Assembly: GCF_001426545.1 (NCBI RefSeq)
Contig: NZ_LMEZ01000005.1
Span: 187,137-251,136, forward strand
Direction of reading: 5' to 3'
Source of the DNA: Mycobacterium sp. Root135
Lineage (GTDB): Bacteria > Actinomycetota > Actinomycetes > Mycobacteriales > Mycobacteriaceae
Length of the DNA stretch: 64,000 bases
Of the stretch, positions 41,607 to 51,126 are shown one piece after another (position 1 is the stretch's first letter; every line of letters begins with the position of its first letter). Under the pieces are notes generated by a model. The model saw only the letters and a program-made list of their open reading frames with translations, ran no database searches and was not told the origin of the DNA. The translations under genes and the position numbers were made by a program.

Positions 41607-42578
41607 ATGCGCGCCTTGCACTTCGACCACTTCGGCACACCCGAGGTCTTGACGGTCCGCCACGCCGCCGATCCCGTCGCCACCGACGACCAGGCCGTGA
41701 TCGCCGTCAAGGCGGCGTCGATCAACCCGTCCGACGTCAAGAACGTAGGCGGGGCGTTTCCGTCGACCGTGCTGCCCCGCGTTCCTGGCCGGGACTTCGC
41801 CGGCGTCGTCGTCGACGGGCCCACCGATTGGGTTGGCGTCGAAGTGTGGGGCACTGGCGGCGACATCGGATTTTCCAGAGACGGATCACATGCCGAGCTT
41901 CTCGCGGTGCCCGTCGACGCCCTGGTGCGCATGCCCGCCGGGCTGAGTTTCGACGAAGCCGCCACTGCCGGCGTCCATTTCGTCACTGCGTGGCTTGGCG
42001 CCATCCAGACCGCAGAGCTGGCCACAGACGAGACCATCGCAGTGTTCGGAGTGTCCGGAGGGGTCGGCGGCGCGGTCGCCCAGATTGCCGCTGCCCGCGG
42101 CGCCCGAGTGATCGGCGTCGGCCGCACTCCCCCGCGCGCCGACAGCCCAGCCGCCAAGTACGTCGACGCGTTCGTCTCACTCGAGGGCCCCGACGACGTC
42201 GCCACGCGCATCCGGGAGGAAACCGGAGGCCGCGGCGCGGACGTGGTGTACGACGCCATCGGTGGCGTCACCACCGCCGCGGCACTGGCCAGCGTCGCGC
42301 CCCGCGGCCGAATGGTCGCGATCAGTGCCGTCGGTGGCCGGGCCGTCACCCTCGACCTGATCGACTTCTACCGCAACGAAACCCGGCTGCTGGGCGTCGA
42401 CAGCACCAAGCTCGGCGTCGTCGCCGCGGGTGCGCTGCTGTCCGAGCTGACCCCGTACTTCGAATCGGGGGCGTTCCGACCACTGCCGGTCGCGCGTACC
42501 TACGGTCTCGACGACGCACCGCTGGCCTATCAGGCGGTGGCTGCGGGCACGTCCGGCCGCATCGTCCTGCACCCCTGA
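41607..42578 (+). CDS. Zinc-free NADP-dependent quinone/alkenal oxidoreductase (MDR family)
   Basis: Medium-chain reductase of 323 residues. MRALHFDHFGTPEVLTVRHA is a standard opening, PRVPGRDFAGVVVDG follows, and the Rossmann motif is AVFGVSGGVGGAVAQIAAARG. There is no Cys/His zinc pattern, so this is the quinone-reductase branch. AGGAAGG lies upstream of ATG 41607. It is followed 16 bp later by an MFS gene, likely co-transcribed, a common pairing in toxic-quinone or electrophile responses. Confidence 0.9.
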   Translation: MRALHFDHFGTPEVLTVRHAADPVATDDQAVIAVKAASINPSDVKNVGGAFPSTVLPRVPGRDFAGVVVDGPTDWVGVEVWGTGGDIGFSRDGSHAELLAVPVDALVRMPAGLSFDEAATAGVHFVTAWLGAIQTAELATDETIAVFGVSGGVGGAVAQIAAARGARVIGVGRTPPRADSPAAKYVDAFVSLEGPDDVATRIREETGGRGADVVYDAIGGVTTAAALASVAPRGRMVAISAVGGRAVTLDLIDFYRNETRLLGVDSTKLGVVAAGALLSELTPYFESGAFRPLPVARTYGLDDAPLAYQAVAAGTSGRIVLHP

Positions 42579-42594
42579 CGTCCGAGGGCTGACC

Positions 42595-43776
42595 GTGATC
42601 GCGCTCGACACCTCATCGGAGACCACCACCCGTCGGCTCGCCGTCTTCGCGTTGGCACTGGGCGGGTTCGGCATCGGCACAGCCGAATTCGCCTCGATGG
42701 GGTTGCTGCCCGAGATCGCCTCCGGCTTCGGTATTTCCGAACCGACTGCGGGACATGCCATCTCGGCCTACGCTCTCGGCGTCGTCGTCGGCGCTCCCGT
42801 CCTGACCGCGCTCTCCGCCCGCGTCCCGCGCAAGACGCTGCTCGTCGCGCTGATGACCGTGTTCACCGTCGGCAACTTCGCCACCGTCCTGGCCCCGTCG
42901 TACCCCCTACTGGTGGTCGCGCGCCTCGTCAGCGGCCTGCCGCACGGCGCCTTCTTCGGCGTGGCCGCACTCGTCGCGGCGCACCTCATGGGACCGGGCC
43001 AGCAGGCCAAGGCGGTCGCCAACGTGATGGCCGGACAGACGGTGGCCACGGTGGTCGGTGTTCCGGTTGCCTCCTGGCTCGGGCAGACGTGGGGTTGGCG
43101 CTGCGCATTCGCCTTGGTGGTGGCCGTGGGGGTGGCAACGCTCACCGCAATCTGGCGATGGATGCCGGACCTGCGTTCGATGCAGATCACCAGCGTGCTC
43201 ACCGAGCTCGGCGCGCTCAAGCGCGTGCAGGTCTGGCTGGCGCTCGTCGTCGGAATGGTCGGCTTCGGTGGCATGTTCGCCGTCTACACCTACATCAGCA
43301 CGACACTCACCGACGTCGCCGGATTGCCAAGGACTTTGGTGCCGGTGGCGCTCGTCGTCTTCGGCGTCGGCATGGTCGTCGGCAACCTGGTCGGCGGCCA
43401 ACTCGCCCACCGGTCGGTGATGCGCGCGCTCTACCTGTCGATGGGCGCCCAAGCCGTCGTGCTCGCGATCTTCATCGCCGCGTCGCACCGGACGTACACG
43501 GCGCTGCCGGTGCTGTTCCTCATCGGAGCGACCAGCGCCGCCTTCACCCCGGCACTCCAGACCCGGTTGATGGACGTCGCCGCCGACGCCCGGACGCTCG
43601 CCGGCGCGCTCACCCACTGCGCTCTCAACATCGGCAACGCCGCGGGCGCCTGGCTTGGCGGTCTGGTGATCGCCGCCGGCTACGGCTACACCGCGCCCGC
43701 GGCCGTGGGAGCCATGCTGGCCACGGCATCGCTAATCGTGCTCACCGCTTCGGTTTTCGTGCCGCGCCAACGGTAA
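42595..43776 (+). CDS. MFS transporter (DHA1/AraJ-like)
   Basis: Twelve-helix major facilitator protein of 393 residues. GGFGIGTAEFASMGLLPEIA is typical of the AraJ/YdhP drug:H+ antiporter branch, and the motif A region reads LSARVPRKTLLVALM. The start is GTG 42595, 16 bp after the quinone reductase. Probably exports an aromatic or quinone-like compound; substrate unproven. Convergent with the NCS1 permease. Confidence 0.9.
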   Translation: MIALDTSSETTTRRLAVFALALGGFGIGTAEFASMGLLPEIASGFGISEPTAGHAISAYALGVVVGAPVLTALSARVPRKTLLVALMTVFTVGNFATVLAPSYPLLVVARLVSGLPHGAFFGVAALVAAHLMGPGQQAKAVANVMAGQTVATVVGVPVASWLGQTWGWRCAFALVVAVGVATLTAIWRWMPDLRSMQITSVLTELGALKRVQVWLALVVGMVGFGGMFAVYTYISTTLTDVAGLPRTLVPVALVVFGVGMVVGNLVGGQLAHRSVMRALYLSMGAQAVVLAIFIAASHRTYTALPVLFLIGATSAAFTPALQTRLMDVAADARTLAGALTHCALNIGNAAGAWLGGLVIAAGYGYTAPAAVGAMLATASLIVLTASVFVPRQR

Positions 43777-43792
43777 ACACCGGCTGGTAGCG

Positions 43793-45226
43793 CTACCCCG
43801 TTCTCGACCCGTTGACGTGCTCGGGGTAGATCATCGACTCTGGCGGGTTGCTGGTACGCCGAGCCACTGGGTAGTAGATCGCGGCCGTGACGACCAAACC
43901 CACGATCCAGGAAACGTCGGCGCCGCCAAGCATCCCGGTGACGGGCCCGGTGTACAGCGCCTGGGCGAGAAACGGAATCTGCGCCACGATGCCGAACACG
44001 TAGCAGCCCAACGCCGTTGCGTTCCATCGCCCGTATCGGCCTCCGGGGTTGTAGAGCGCGGGGACGTCGACGCGTTCCCGGGAGACCAGGTAGTAGTCGA
44101 TGAGGTTGATCGCGCTCCACGGGGTGAAGACCATCAGCAACGTGAGGATGAAGTTCTTGAAGTTGGCCAGGAAATCGGCGCTGGCCGCGAGCGCGATCAG
44201 CACCGAGACGGCGGTGAATCCCACGATGTAGGCGGCGCGGGCGGCCGAGGAGACGCGGGTCTGACCGTTGAATGCGGTCACCGCGGTGAGGATCGACATG
44301 AACCCGCCGTAGGCGTTCAAGCAGTTGATCGTCAACTTGCCGATCACGATGACGAGGTAGATCAGAACCGCGACGAAGGAAGGACCGGCCAGACCACCGA
44401 CGAACCCGACCTGGTCGTCGAGGAAGGCGTCACCGGCGACAGCGGCAATCAGCGCACCGAACGCCATGGACCACGAGGACCCGATGACGGTGCCGGCAAG
44501 CGTGGACCAAAAGGTGGCGCGACCACTGGTCGTGCGGGGCAGATAGCGGGAGTAGTCCGCGACGTACGGCCCGAAGGTCAGCTGCCACCCCGCCCCGAGT
44601 GAAATGGCGAGCAGGAAGGTGGCGAAGTCGAACGGCTTCACACCCATGACCGACGCGACGTCGTAGTCGGTGAACAGCCGGATCGCCAGGTAGGTGAAAC
44701 CGATGATCCCGACGACGGAGGCCACCCGTCCGACGGTGTGAATCAGCCGGTATCCGGTCACCGCCACCACGGCGGTGAGCACGCCGAATACGACGATGCC
44801 GACCGCCACGTTGTCGGAGTGCAGGATGTGTCCGATTGCCTGACCGGCCAGGACGGTGCCGGTTGCGGCGAAGCCCAGATACATCAGGACGACCAGTAGC
44901 AGTGGCACGACGGCGCCGTACACGCCGAATTGCGCGCGGCTGGAGATCATTTGCGGCAGTCCGAGTCGCGGGCCCTGGGCCGAGTGCAAAGCCATCACGA
45001 TTCCGCCCAGCACGTTGCCGATGAGCAACCCGACGATGGCCCAGATCGCGTCTGCGCCGAACACGACGGCCAGTGCACCGTCGACGATGGCGGTGATCTG
45101 CATGTTGGCGCCAAACCACAGGGTGAACTGGTTGAGCGGCGTCCCGTGGCGCTCGTCGTCGGGGATGACCTCGATCGTGCGGCGTTCCATCGCGAGAGCG
45201 GAATCCGTTGCGAGACGGTCTTTCAT
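43793..45226 (-). CDS. NCS1-family permease (cytosine/purine/hydantoin type)
   Basis: Twelve-helix nucleobase:cation symporter-1 of 477 residues. The N-terminal PLNQFTLWFGANMQITAIVD and the following GNVLGGIVMALHSAQGPRLG are NCS1 signatures; ADYSRYLPRTTSGRATFWST and VFTPWSAINLIDYYLVSRER are also typical. GAGGAGGAG lies before the ATG. It is 42 bp downstream of the HxlR-SCP2 regulator on the same strand. Family substrates include cytosine, allantoin, hydantoins and thiamine; this one is not assignable. Confidence 0.92.
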   Translation of the reverse strand: MKDRLATDSALAMERRTIEVIPDDERHGTPLNQFTLWFGANMQITAIVDGALAVVFGADAIWAIVGLLIGNVLGGIVMALHSAQGPRLGLPQMISSRAQFGVYGAVVPLLLVVLMYLGFAATGTVLAGQAIGHILHSDNVAVGIVVFGVLTAVVAVTGYRLIHTVGRVASVVGIIGFTYLAIRLFTDYDVASVMGVKPFDFATFLLAISLGAGWQLTFGPYVADYSRYLPRTTSGRATFWSTLAGTVIGSSWSMAFGALIAAVAGDAFLDDQVGFVGGLAGPSFVAVLIYLVIVIGKLTINCLNAYGGFMSILTAVTAFNGQTRVSSAARAAYIVGFTAVSVLIALAASADFLANFKNFILTLLMVFTPWSAINLIDYYLVSRERVDVPALYNPGGRYGRWNATALGCYVFGIVAQIPFLAQALYTGPVTGMLGGADVSWIVGLVVTAAIYYPVARRTSNPPESMIYPEHVNGSRTG

Positions 45227-45268
45227 GAACGCTCCTCCTCCGTGAAGTCACGATTAGGGTCGCACGGG

Positions 45269-45916
45269 TCAGTCCGAGGACAGGTTGAATACTTCCCGAA
45301 AAGTCCTCACCGCGCCGGGATCACCCTCGAAGGTCACCCGTCGCAGGGCCGATTTGCGCTTCGCCGCCTGGGTGGCGGTGCGTGCGGTGATCAGGTCCAC
45401 TGCCGTGGCGTGGACGGTCACGGTTTTCGCGTCGTCAGCGGCCCCCATGCCACCGTGGCGCAGGGCGAAGTCGAAGGCACGCCCGTCGACGACGAGGCGG
45501 TACGTCGCATCCACGTCACCGCCCTTGCTCGGCTGAAAGCCAAGCGCCACCGCGGCGAGGAATCCGTTCAACGGAGTGTCGACGTGATCCGCCAGATCCA
45601 TCAGCCCAAGCCCGAAGTTGGCCATGGCCAGGATGACCGGAGGAACCGTTCGCCATCCCTCGCGACTGAGTGAGTACACGGTGCGAGCAACGGGCGCAGG
45701 TAGCTCGCGGCGTTCCACCAGGCCTGCGTTCTCCAACCCACGCAGTCGCTCGGCCAGCAGATTCGTGGCAATGCCGGGCAACTCGCTGCGCAGATCGCTG
45801 TAGCGCCGCGGGCCGCCGAGCAGCTCGCGCAGGATCAGCAAGGTCCACCGCTCGCCGAGCACGTCCAGACCCATGGCCACCGGACAGTTCTGGTTATAGG
45901 ACTTCCGCACCGACAC
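45269..45916 (-). CDS. HxlR-family regulator with SCP2-like domain
   Basis: Regulator of 215 residues. The N-terminal HxlR winged helix (about 5-100) begins KSYNQNCPVAMGLDVLGERW and has the single conserved Cys (near 11) used for thiol-based sensing in some HxlR proteins, then TLLILRELLGGPRRYSDLRS. The C-terminal half (about 115-210) resembles an SCP2 sterol-carrier fold, probably a ligand pocket. It probably controls the downstream NCS1 permease and the divergent NmrA gene. Confidence 0.88.
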   Translation of the reverse strand: MSVRKSYNQNCPVAMGLDVLGERWTLLILRELLGGPRRYSDLRSELPGIATNLLAERLRGLENAGLVERRELPAPVARTVYSLSREGWRTVPPVILAMANFGLGLMDLADHVDTPLNGFLAAVALGFQPSKGGDVDATYRLVVDGRAFDFALRHGGMGAADDAKTVTVHATAVDLITARTATQAAKRKSALRRVTFEGDPGAVRTFREVFNLSSD

Positions 45917-46070
45917 GGCCCCACGTTAACCCTGGTGCACTATTTCGTCCATTTACTACTTTTAGTCGTTGTGTTGCTTTATTTTCTAGTCTAGCGTGAG
46001 AGCCGGTGCTCGAGGTTGTCCGTCGGACCAGACGACGGCGCCGTGAAACGAACACTGGAGGAGCCTTCCC
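45917..46070. promoter_or_regulatory. AT-rich divergent promoter with ACTA/TAGT dyad
   Basis: The 154-bp gap is unusually AT-rich. ACTACTTTTAGT (45955-45966) has ACTA/TAGT arms, the half-site type seen at HxlR/YodB operators. TAGTCT at 45987-45992 is a plausible -10 for the NmrA gene. Confidence 0.55.
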
Positions 46071-47165
46071 GTGTCCAGCCACCACACCTCGACCATCTTC
46101 GTCATCGGCGGTACCGGCGCGCAGGGGCTGCCCATCGTGCGCGACCTGGTGGCAGACCAGAAGTACTCCGTGCGAGTCCTGACTCGCGACGCGACGTCAC
46201 CGCGAGCGCAGTCACTGCTTTCCCTCGGAAACGTCGAACTCGTCGAGGGGTCGTTCGCCGACGACGACACGCTGCACGAGGGTTTTCGCGGATGCGACGG
46301 CGCGTACGTCAACATCGACGGCTTCAACACTGGCGAGAAGACCGAGATGTACTGGGCTGCCCGCAGTTACGAGATCGCCATCGAGGAGGGCGTCAAGTTC
46401 TACGTCTACGGCAATCTCGACTATGCACTCAAGAAGTCAGGGTACGACTCGGCCTTTCGGACCGGTCACTACGACGGCAAGGGCCGCATGGCCGAGTGGG
46501 TCCGATTCCAAAATCAGGCCAACGGCGAGCGCATGGGTGCGGCCATCTTCACATCGGGCCCGTACATCGAAATGGCCATCTCGCCGCTGACACCCATGAC
46601 CCCTTCGGTGGAGGACGGTGTCGTCACGTGGCGCGTACCCCTCGGCGGGGGCGCCATTCCTCATGTGGCGCTGGACGATTGTGGTTTCTACGTTCGGTGG
46701 CTCTTCGACCATCCGGACACGGCCAACGGCATGGACTTGGAAGTCGCCATCGCGGACATCACCTACGACGAGCTGGCGGCGGCGTTCCAGGCCGTGAGCG
46801 GACATCCCGCGCAGTACGTCGGCGTTGGCCTCGACGAGTATTGGAACGGCCCGATGGCGGGGTTCGCCGATCAGCCGGCTGGCTACAACGCCGACCCTGC
46901 CGACAAGAGCACCATGAGCTTCGGAGACAACTTCAACGGCTTCTGGAACCTGTGGAAGAACCGCAAGATCACGCGAAACTACGCTCTCCTCGATCAAATC
47001 CACCCCACCAGGATCAAGACCGCCGCGGAATGGTTCCAGCGCGAAGACCTCGAGGGACGACGGCTCGGCAAGGGCGGCCTGTGGGAGCGGGTCCAGGCCG
47101 AGAACTGGACGCTCGAGTCCGCGGTCCTCAAGAGTAGCGCCGACCTGCGGACCGGTCGGCTGTGA
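46071..47165 (+). CDS. NmrA-like NAD(P)-binding protein
   Basis: Extended Rossmann protein of 364 residues in the NmrA family. TIFVIGGTGAQGLPIVRDLV binds the dinucleotide, and RVLTRDATSPRAQSL, GCDGAYVNIDGFNTGEKTE and VEDGVVTWRVPLGGGAIPHV follow. NmrA relatives are redox sensors or quinone/isoflavone-type reductases. About 60 C-terminal residues (TRIKTAAEWFQREDLEGRR) extend beyond the core. GGAGGAG lies upstream of GTG 46071. Divergent from the HxlR regulator, its likely controller. Confidence 0.87.
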   Translation: MSSHHTSTIFVIGGTGAQGLPIVRDLVADQKYSVRVLTRDATSPRAQSLLSLGNVELVEGSFADDDTLHEGFRGCDGAYVNIDGFNTGEKTEMYWAARSYEIAIEEGVKFYVYGNLDYALKKSGYDSAFRTGHYDGKGRMAEWVRFQNQANGERMGAAIFTSGPYIEMAISPLTPMTPSVEDGVVTWRVPLGGGAIPHVALDDCGFYVRWLFDHPDTANGMDLEVAIADITYDELAAAFQAVSGHPAQYVGVGLDEYWNGPMAGFADQPAGYNADPADKSTMSFGDNFNGFWNLWKNRKITRNYALLDQIHPTRIKTAAEWFQREDLEGRRLGKGGLWERVQAENWTLESAVLKSSADLRTGRL

Positions 47166-47253
47166 CGACGGCGTAGCAGCCTGCCTTCGTCCCCCGACTC
47201 CGAATTCGGTCGCGTTTCCATCCGGTTAACAGGCCCGACAGCCCTTGTTCTAT

Positions 47254-47279
47254 TTCGGACGTCCGTCTACTGTTCCGAA
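47254..47279. promoter_or_regulatory. Candidate operator upstream of the APC-kinase-aldolase operon
   Basis: CGGACGTCCG (47256-47265) is a perfect palindrome, and TTCGGA (47254) pairs with TCCGAA (47274-47279) in an overlapping inverted repeat. It lies about 90 bp before the permease start and could bind the TetR encoded at the operon end. Confidence 0.5.
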
Positions 47280-47366
47280 GAAGCGTGCGATCCAGGTCAT
47301 CGACGAACCGGAACGCACGAGGCCAATCCGGCATGAAGCCCTGCGAGATCCCTTGGGAGAGCTCGA

Positions 47367-48842
47367 ATGTCAGCACACGCACCGGACGCTGCCGACACGG
47401 CGTCCACAGACACCCAATCCACCGGCGGGCCGACTCAGTTCAAGGCGAACCTCGGCACGGGGCGGGTTGCACTGCTCGTCATCGCCTGCGCCGCACCACT
47501 GGGATCGGTCATCGGCAACACGCCGATCGGCTTCACGCTAGGCAACGGCGCAGGTCTGCCCATCATCTTCCTGGTGGCAGGACTGGTCCTGGCCTGCTTC
47601 GCGGCCGGATACGTCGCCATCAACCGAGCCGTCCCCGGCGGCGGGGGCTTCGCCCGCTACGTGCACGCCGGATTCGGACCCGGTGCCGGCCTCGGCGCGG
47701 CCTACGCAACCACCCTTGCGTACGGGTCGGGAACCATCGCCATCACCGCCGCCGCCGGGTACTTCGCCGACGTGATCGCCGCAGGGCACGGACTGCACTT
47801 GCCCTGGTGGCTGTATTCGATCGTCGCCATGGTCATCGTCGGGACGATCGGTCGCTACGCCGCCGACCTGAGCGCGAAGGTGCTGCTGGTCATGATCGTC
47901 GCGGAGTTCGCGATGCTGATCGTGCTCGACATCCTGATCCTTTCCCACAGTGGACTGTCGGCCCTTCCCCTGGACGTCTTCTCCCCCAAGCAGGTGTTCT
48001 CCGGCAGCGTCGGGCCCGCCCTGATGATCGCCTTCACCTCCTTCATCGGCATCGAATCCGCGGTCATCTACGCCAACGAGGCACGCAACCCCGGCAAGAC
48101 CGTGCCACGCGCGATCTATCTCTGCGTCGGCGTCATCTCGGTGTTCTACTTCCTCACGGTGTGGCTCATCGTCGGCTCCGTCGGCGTCGACCAGATCGTG
48201 CCCGTCACGGAGAAGGCGCAGGGCGACCTGCTGTTCACCCTGTCGGGCGAGCAGGGCGGAACCGTGCTGACCACCCTGATGCAGATCTTCTTCCTCACCA
48301 GCGTCCTGGCGTCGCTGGTGGCCCTGCACAACGCGACGACGCGCTACCTGCAGACCATGGGCACGCAGGGCACGATGCCGAGATTCCTTGGGGCACTGCA
48401 TTCCAAGTACCAGGGACCGGCCCGCGCCAGCGAGGCCCTTTCGGTCCTGACCGCCGTGCTGGTCGCCGCCTTCGTGATCCTCGGAGCTGACCCCTACCTC
48501 GGCGTCTACACCAGCCTGGGCGGCCTGTTCACCGTCGGCATCGTCGCGATGCAGGGTGCCGTTGCCGTCACGGTCGTGGTGTTCTTCCGCAAGCGCAAGG
48601 ACCGCCGGCTCTGGAAGACGTTGATAGCGCCGGCCATTGGCGCGGTCGGGCTGCTGACGGCCACCGGTTTGATCATCGCCAACTACTCCGTGCTGACCGG
48701 CACCGAGGACACCGTGCCCAACCTGTTGCCCTGGACCATTCCGTTGGCATTCGTGATCGGCCTCGTCGTGTACCACCGCCGCCGCGACCTCGTCGTCGAC
48801 TTCGACCCCGCACCGGCGCCCACGGATCGAGCCCAGCCGTGA
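47367..48842 (+). CDS. APC-family amino acid/amine permease
   Basis: Twelve-helix amino acid-polyamine-organocation transporter of 491 residues. The first helix has ACAAPLGSVIGNTPIGFTLG in place of the common G-S-G-I motif; AVPGGGGFARYVHAGFGPGA and AFTSFIGIESAVIYANEARN are APC hallmarks (unwound helices 1 and 6 bind the amino group). GAG and GGGAGAG precede the ATG. It is first of a five-gene operon with a kinase, an aminotransferase, an aldolase and a TetR, so it likely imports the amine substrate of that pathway. Its stop overlaps the kinase start. Confidence 0.9.
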   Translation: MSAHAPDAADTASTDTQSTGGPTQFKANLGTGRVALLVIACAAPLGSVIGNTPIGFTLGNGAGLPIIFLVAGLVLACFAAGYVAINRAVPGGGGFARYVHAGFGPGAGLGAAYATTLAYGSGTIAITAAAGYFADVIAAGHGLHLPWWLYSIVAMVIVGTIGRYAADLSAKVLLVMIVAEFAMLIVLDILILSHSGLSALPLDVFSPKQVFSGSVGPALMIAFTSFIGIESAVIYANEARNPGKTVPRAIYLCVGVISVFYFLTVWLIVGSVGVDQIVPVTEKAQGDLLFTLSGEQGGTVLTTLMQIFFLTSVLASLVALHNATTRYLQTMGTQGTMPRFLGALHSKYQGPARASEALSVLTAVLVAAFVILGADPYLGVYTSLGGLFTVGIVAMQGAVAVTVVVFFRKRKDRRLWKTLIAPAIGAVGLLTATGLIIANYSVLTGTEDTVPNLLPWTIPLAFVIGLVVYHRRRDLVVDFDPAPAPTDRAQP

Positions 48843-49837
48843 GCACAGTCGCCGTCATCGGACCACATCTCGTCGACGTCCTGGGCCGTCCGGTGTCGGA
48901 GATACCGCCGGGCCAGGGCAGCGTCGTCCTCGACGAGATCCGAGTCACCGTGGCCGGAACTGGCGGCGGCGCAGCCGTCGACCTGGCGAAGCTCGGCGTC
49001 GCGGTGTCCTCCTTCGGCGCCATCGGCGACGACGTCCTCGGCCGGCTCCTGATCACCCAGCTCCAGGAACACGGGATCGACACCGCGGGGCTGGTGACGC
49101 GTCGCGGGGAGAAGACGGCGGCCACCATTCTTCCGATCCGGCCGAACGGCGAACGCCCCGCGCTACACGTCCCGGGCACCATGGCTTCCCTGCACGCTGC
49201 CGACGTCGACGGTGCGGCCCTGCTCGACGCCGACGCCGTGCTCTTCGGAGGCCCCGAAACGACTCCGTCACTTATGAATTCGGACGGCATCGCGCTCCTC
49301 GGAGGAGTACATGCCGCCGGGATACCGATCTTCGTCGACCTGCTCTATCCAGGACGACCCGAGACGCTCGAACTGCTGACCCCGCTGTTGCCGCTGGTCG
49401 ACTGGTTCATGCCCAACGATCAGCAGCTGCGCGGGCTGACCGGAATCGACGACCTCGTCGACGCCGCCCGGGTCCTGTTCGACCGCGGGGTCGATGCCGT
49501 CGCCGTCACTGTCGGTGAAGACGGCGCCCTCCTGCTACGTCCCGACGCCGAACCCGTGTCGGTACCCGCGCTGCCCACGACCGTCGTCGACACCACCGGG
49601 TGCGGAGACTCGTTCAACGCGGGCATGATCACCGGCGTGCTGTCGGGATGTACCTTCGAGGACGCCGCTCTCATCGGCTCGGCTTGTGGCGCACTCGTCG
49701 CTTCAGGGCTCGGTTCCGACGCCGGCATCGTCGACCTCGCCGGCGTACTGGCACTGATCTCGGACTTCAACCCCGAGGCCGGCCGCCGCATCGAGGGCCT
49801 CGTCGCGGACCGAACGACCATCGCGCTCGACGCGTAG
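48839..49837 (+). CDS. PfkB-family carbohydrate kinase
   Basis: Ribokinase-fold kinase of 332 residues. TVAGTGGGAAVDLAKLGV is the PfkB signature 1 region, and DTTGCGDSFNAGMITGVLSG is signature 2 with the catalytic Asp (GCGDSF) and anion hole. It starts with GTG overlapping the permease stop (GTGA). PfkB enzymes phosphorylate sugars, deoxysugars or related alcohols. With the adjacent class II aldolase it suggests phosphorylation then cleavage of a sugar-like intermediate. Confidence 0.9.
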   Translation: MSTVAVIGPHLVDVLGRPVSEIPPGQGSVVLDEIRVTVAGTGGGAAVDLAKLGVAVSSFGAIGDDVLGRLLITQLQEHGIDTAGLVTRRGEKTAATILPIRPNGERPALHVPGTMASLHAADVDGAALLDADAVLFGGPETTPSLMNSDGIALLGGVHAAGIPIFVDLLYPGRPETLELLTPLLPLVDWFMPNDQQLRGLTGIDDLVDAARVLFDRGVDAVAVTVGEDGALLLRPDAEPVSVPALPTTVVDTTGCGDSFNAGMITGVLSGCTFEDAALIGSACGALVASGLGSDAGIVDLAGVLALISDFNPEAGRRIEGLVADRTTIALDA

Positions 49838-49866
49838 ACCAGATCGATTGTCTTAGAGGAGATATC

Positions 49867-51126
49867 GTGACCACGAACGTCGACGTCACCACCGATCAGC
49901 GCCAGCGCAGCGCCGACACCGAGCTGCGCCGCCGCGCCAGGGCCGTCGTACCCAACGGCATGTACGGCCACCAAAACATGAACGTGTTGCCGGCGATCCC
50001 GCAGTACATCGCGCGGTCGAAAGGAGCACGCCTGTGGGACGTCGACGGCAACGAGTACGTCGACCTCATGTGCAGCTGGGGTCCGGTGATACTCGGCCAT
50101 GGTGACCCGGTAGTCGAGGAGGCGGCGGAACGGCAACGCCGACAGGGTGATTGCCTCAACGGCCCCGCTCCGGTCATGGTGGAGCTGGCCGAGGCCATGG
50201 TCGCCGCCGTCGCGGACGCCGACTGGGCGATGTTCGCCAAGAACGGCACCGATGCGACCACGATGTGCTGCACGATCGCGCGCGCCGCGACCGGCCGCAC
50301 GATGATCCTGGTCGCCGAGGGCGCCTACCACGGCGCCGCGCCCTGGTGCACCCCGTTCCCGGCGGGCGTCACGGCCGCGGACCGCGCCAACCTGCTGCAG
50401 TTCCAGTTCAACGACATTGAGTCGATCCGCGCCGCCGTCGGCGAGCACGCCGACGACGTCGCCGCGGTCATCGTCAGCCCCTTCCGGCATGACGCCGGGT
50501 TCGACCAGGAGCTCGTCGACCCGACCTTCGCCAGGGACGTCCGGGCCTATTGCGACGAGATCGGTGCGGCGCTCATCCTCGACGACGTGCGCGCCGGCTT
50601 CCGGATCCATCACGGTGGCAGCTGGGAACCCCTTGGCGTGCAGGTGGATCTGACGCCGTGGAGCAAGTCGATCGCCAACGGGTACGCCCTCGCCGCGGTC
50701 ACCGGCACCGACCGCTACCGCGACGCGGCGGGCGGCATCTTCGTCACCGGCTCGTTCTGGATGGGAGCCGTCGACATGGCCGCCGGCTTGGCCACCATCA
50801 CCGAACTCGCCAGTCGTGGCGCAGTGTCCCGGATGCGCGACCTCGGCCAGCAGTTGCGCACCGGCATCGTTGAGAGCGCCTCGAGGTGGGGCTTCGACGT
50901 GCACTACACCGGACCCGCCCAGATGCCGAACCTGTTGTTCGCCAACGATTCCGACTACGAATTGTCCGTCGCATTCAGCGCCGAAGCACAGGCACGCGGG
51001 GTGTACGTCCACCCCAAGCACAACTGGTTCGTCTCCGCCGCGATGACCGACGCCGACCTGGACATGGCGCTCACCGGTCTCGACGGCGCGTTCGGTGCGC
51101 TTCGAGCCCGGTACCCGCAGCCGTGA
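49867..51126 (+). CDS. Class III aminotransferase (glutamate-1-semialdehyde aminomutase-like)
   Basis: PLP enzyme of 419 residues, fold type I. GARLWDVDGNEYVDLMCSWG, AMFAKNGTDATTMCCTIARA and LILDDVRAGFRIHHGGSW (Asp of the PLP site) are typical of the GSA-aminomutase subgroup; the PLP Lys lies in TPWSKSIANGYALAAVTG. GTG 49867 is preceded by AGAGGAG. It lies between the PfkB kinase and the class II aldolase and shares a stop-start overlap with the latter. It probably converts a primary amine (imported by the APC permease) into an aldehyde or ketone. It is not hemL by context. Confidence 0.87.
   Translation: MTTNVDVTTDQRQRSADTELRRRARAVVPNGMYGHQNMNVLPAIPQYIARSKGARLWDVDGNEYVDLMCSWGPVILGHGDPVVEEAAERQRRQGDCLNGPAPVMVELAEAMVAAVADADWAMFAKNGTDATTMCCTIARAATGRTMILVAEGAYHGAAPWCTPFPAGVTAADRANLLQFQFNDIESIRAAVGEHADDVAAVIVSPFRHDAGFDQELVDPTFARDVRAYCDEIGAALILDDVRAGFRIHHGGSWEPLGVQVDLTPWSKSIANGYALAAVTGTDRYRDAAGGIFVTGSFWMGAVDMAAGLATITELASRGAVSRMRDLGQQLRTGIVESASRWGFDVHYTGPAQMPNLLFANDSDYELSVAFSAEAQARGVYVHPKHNWFVSAAMTDADLDMALTGLDGAFGALRARYPQP

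Noticed and set aside
43786..43797. GGTAGCGCTACC palindrome at the convergent MFS/NCS1 ends
   Set aside because: It has no loop and overlaps a stop codon, so it cannot form a useful terminator hairpin; probably chance.
49867..51126. Assignment of the class III aminotransferase as hemL
   Set aside because: Context is a catabolic operon with no heme genes, and the kinase and aldolase neighbours point elsewhere.
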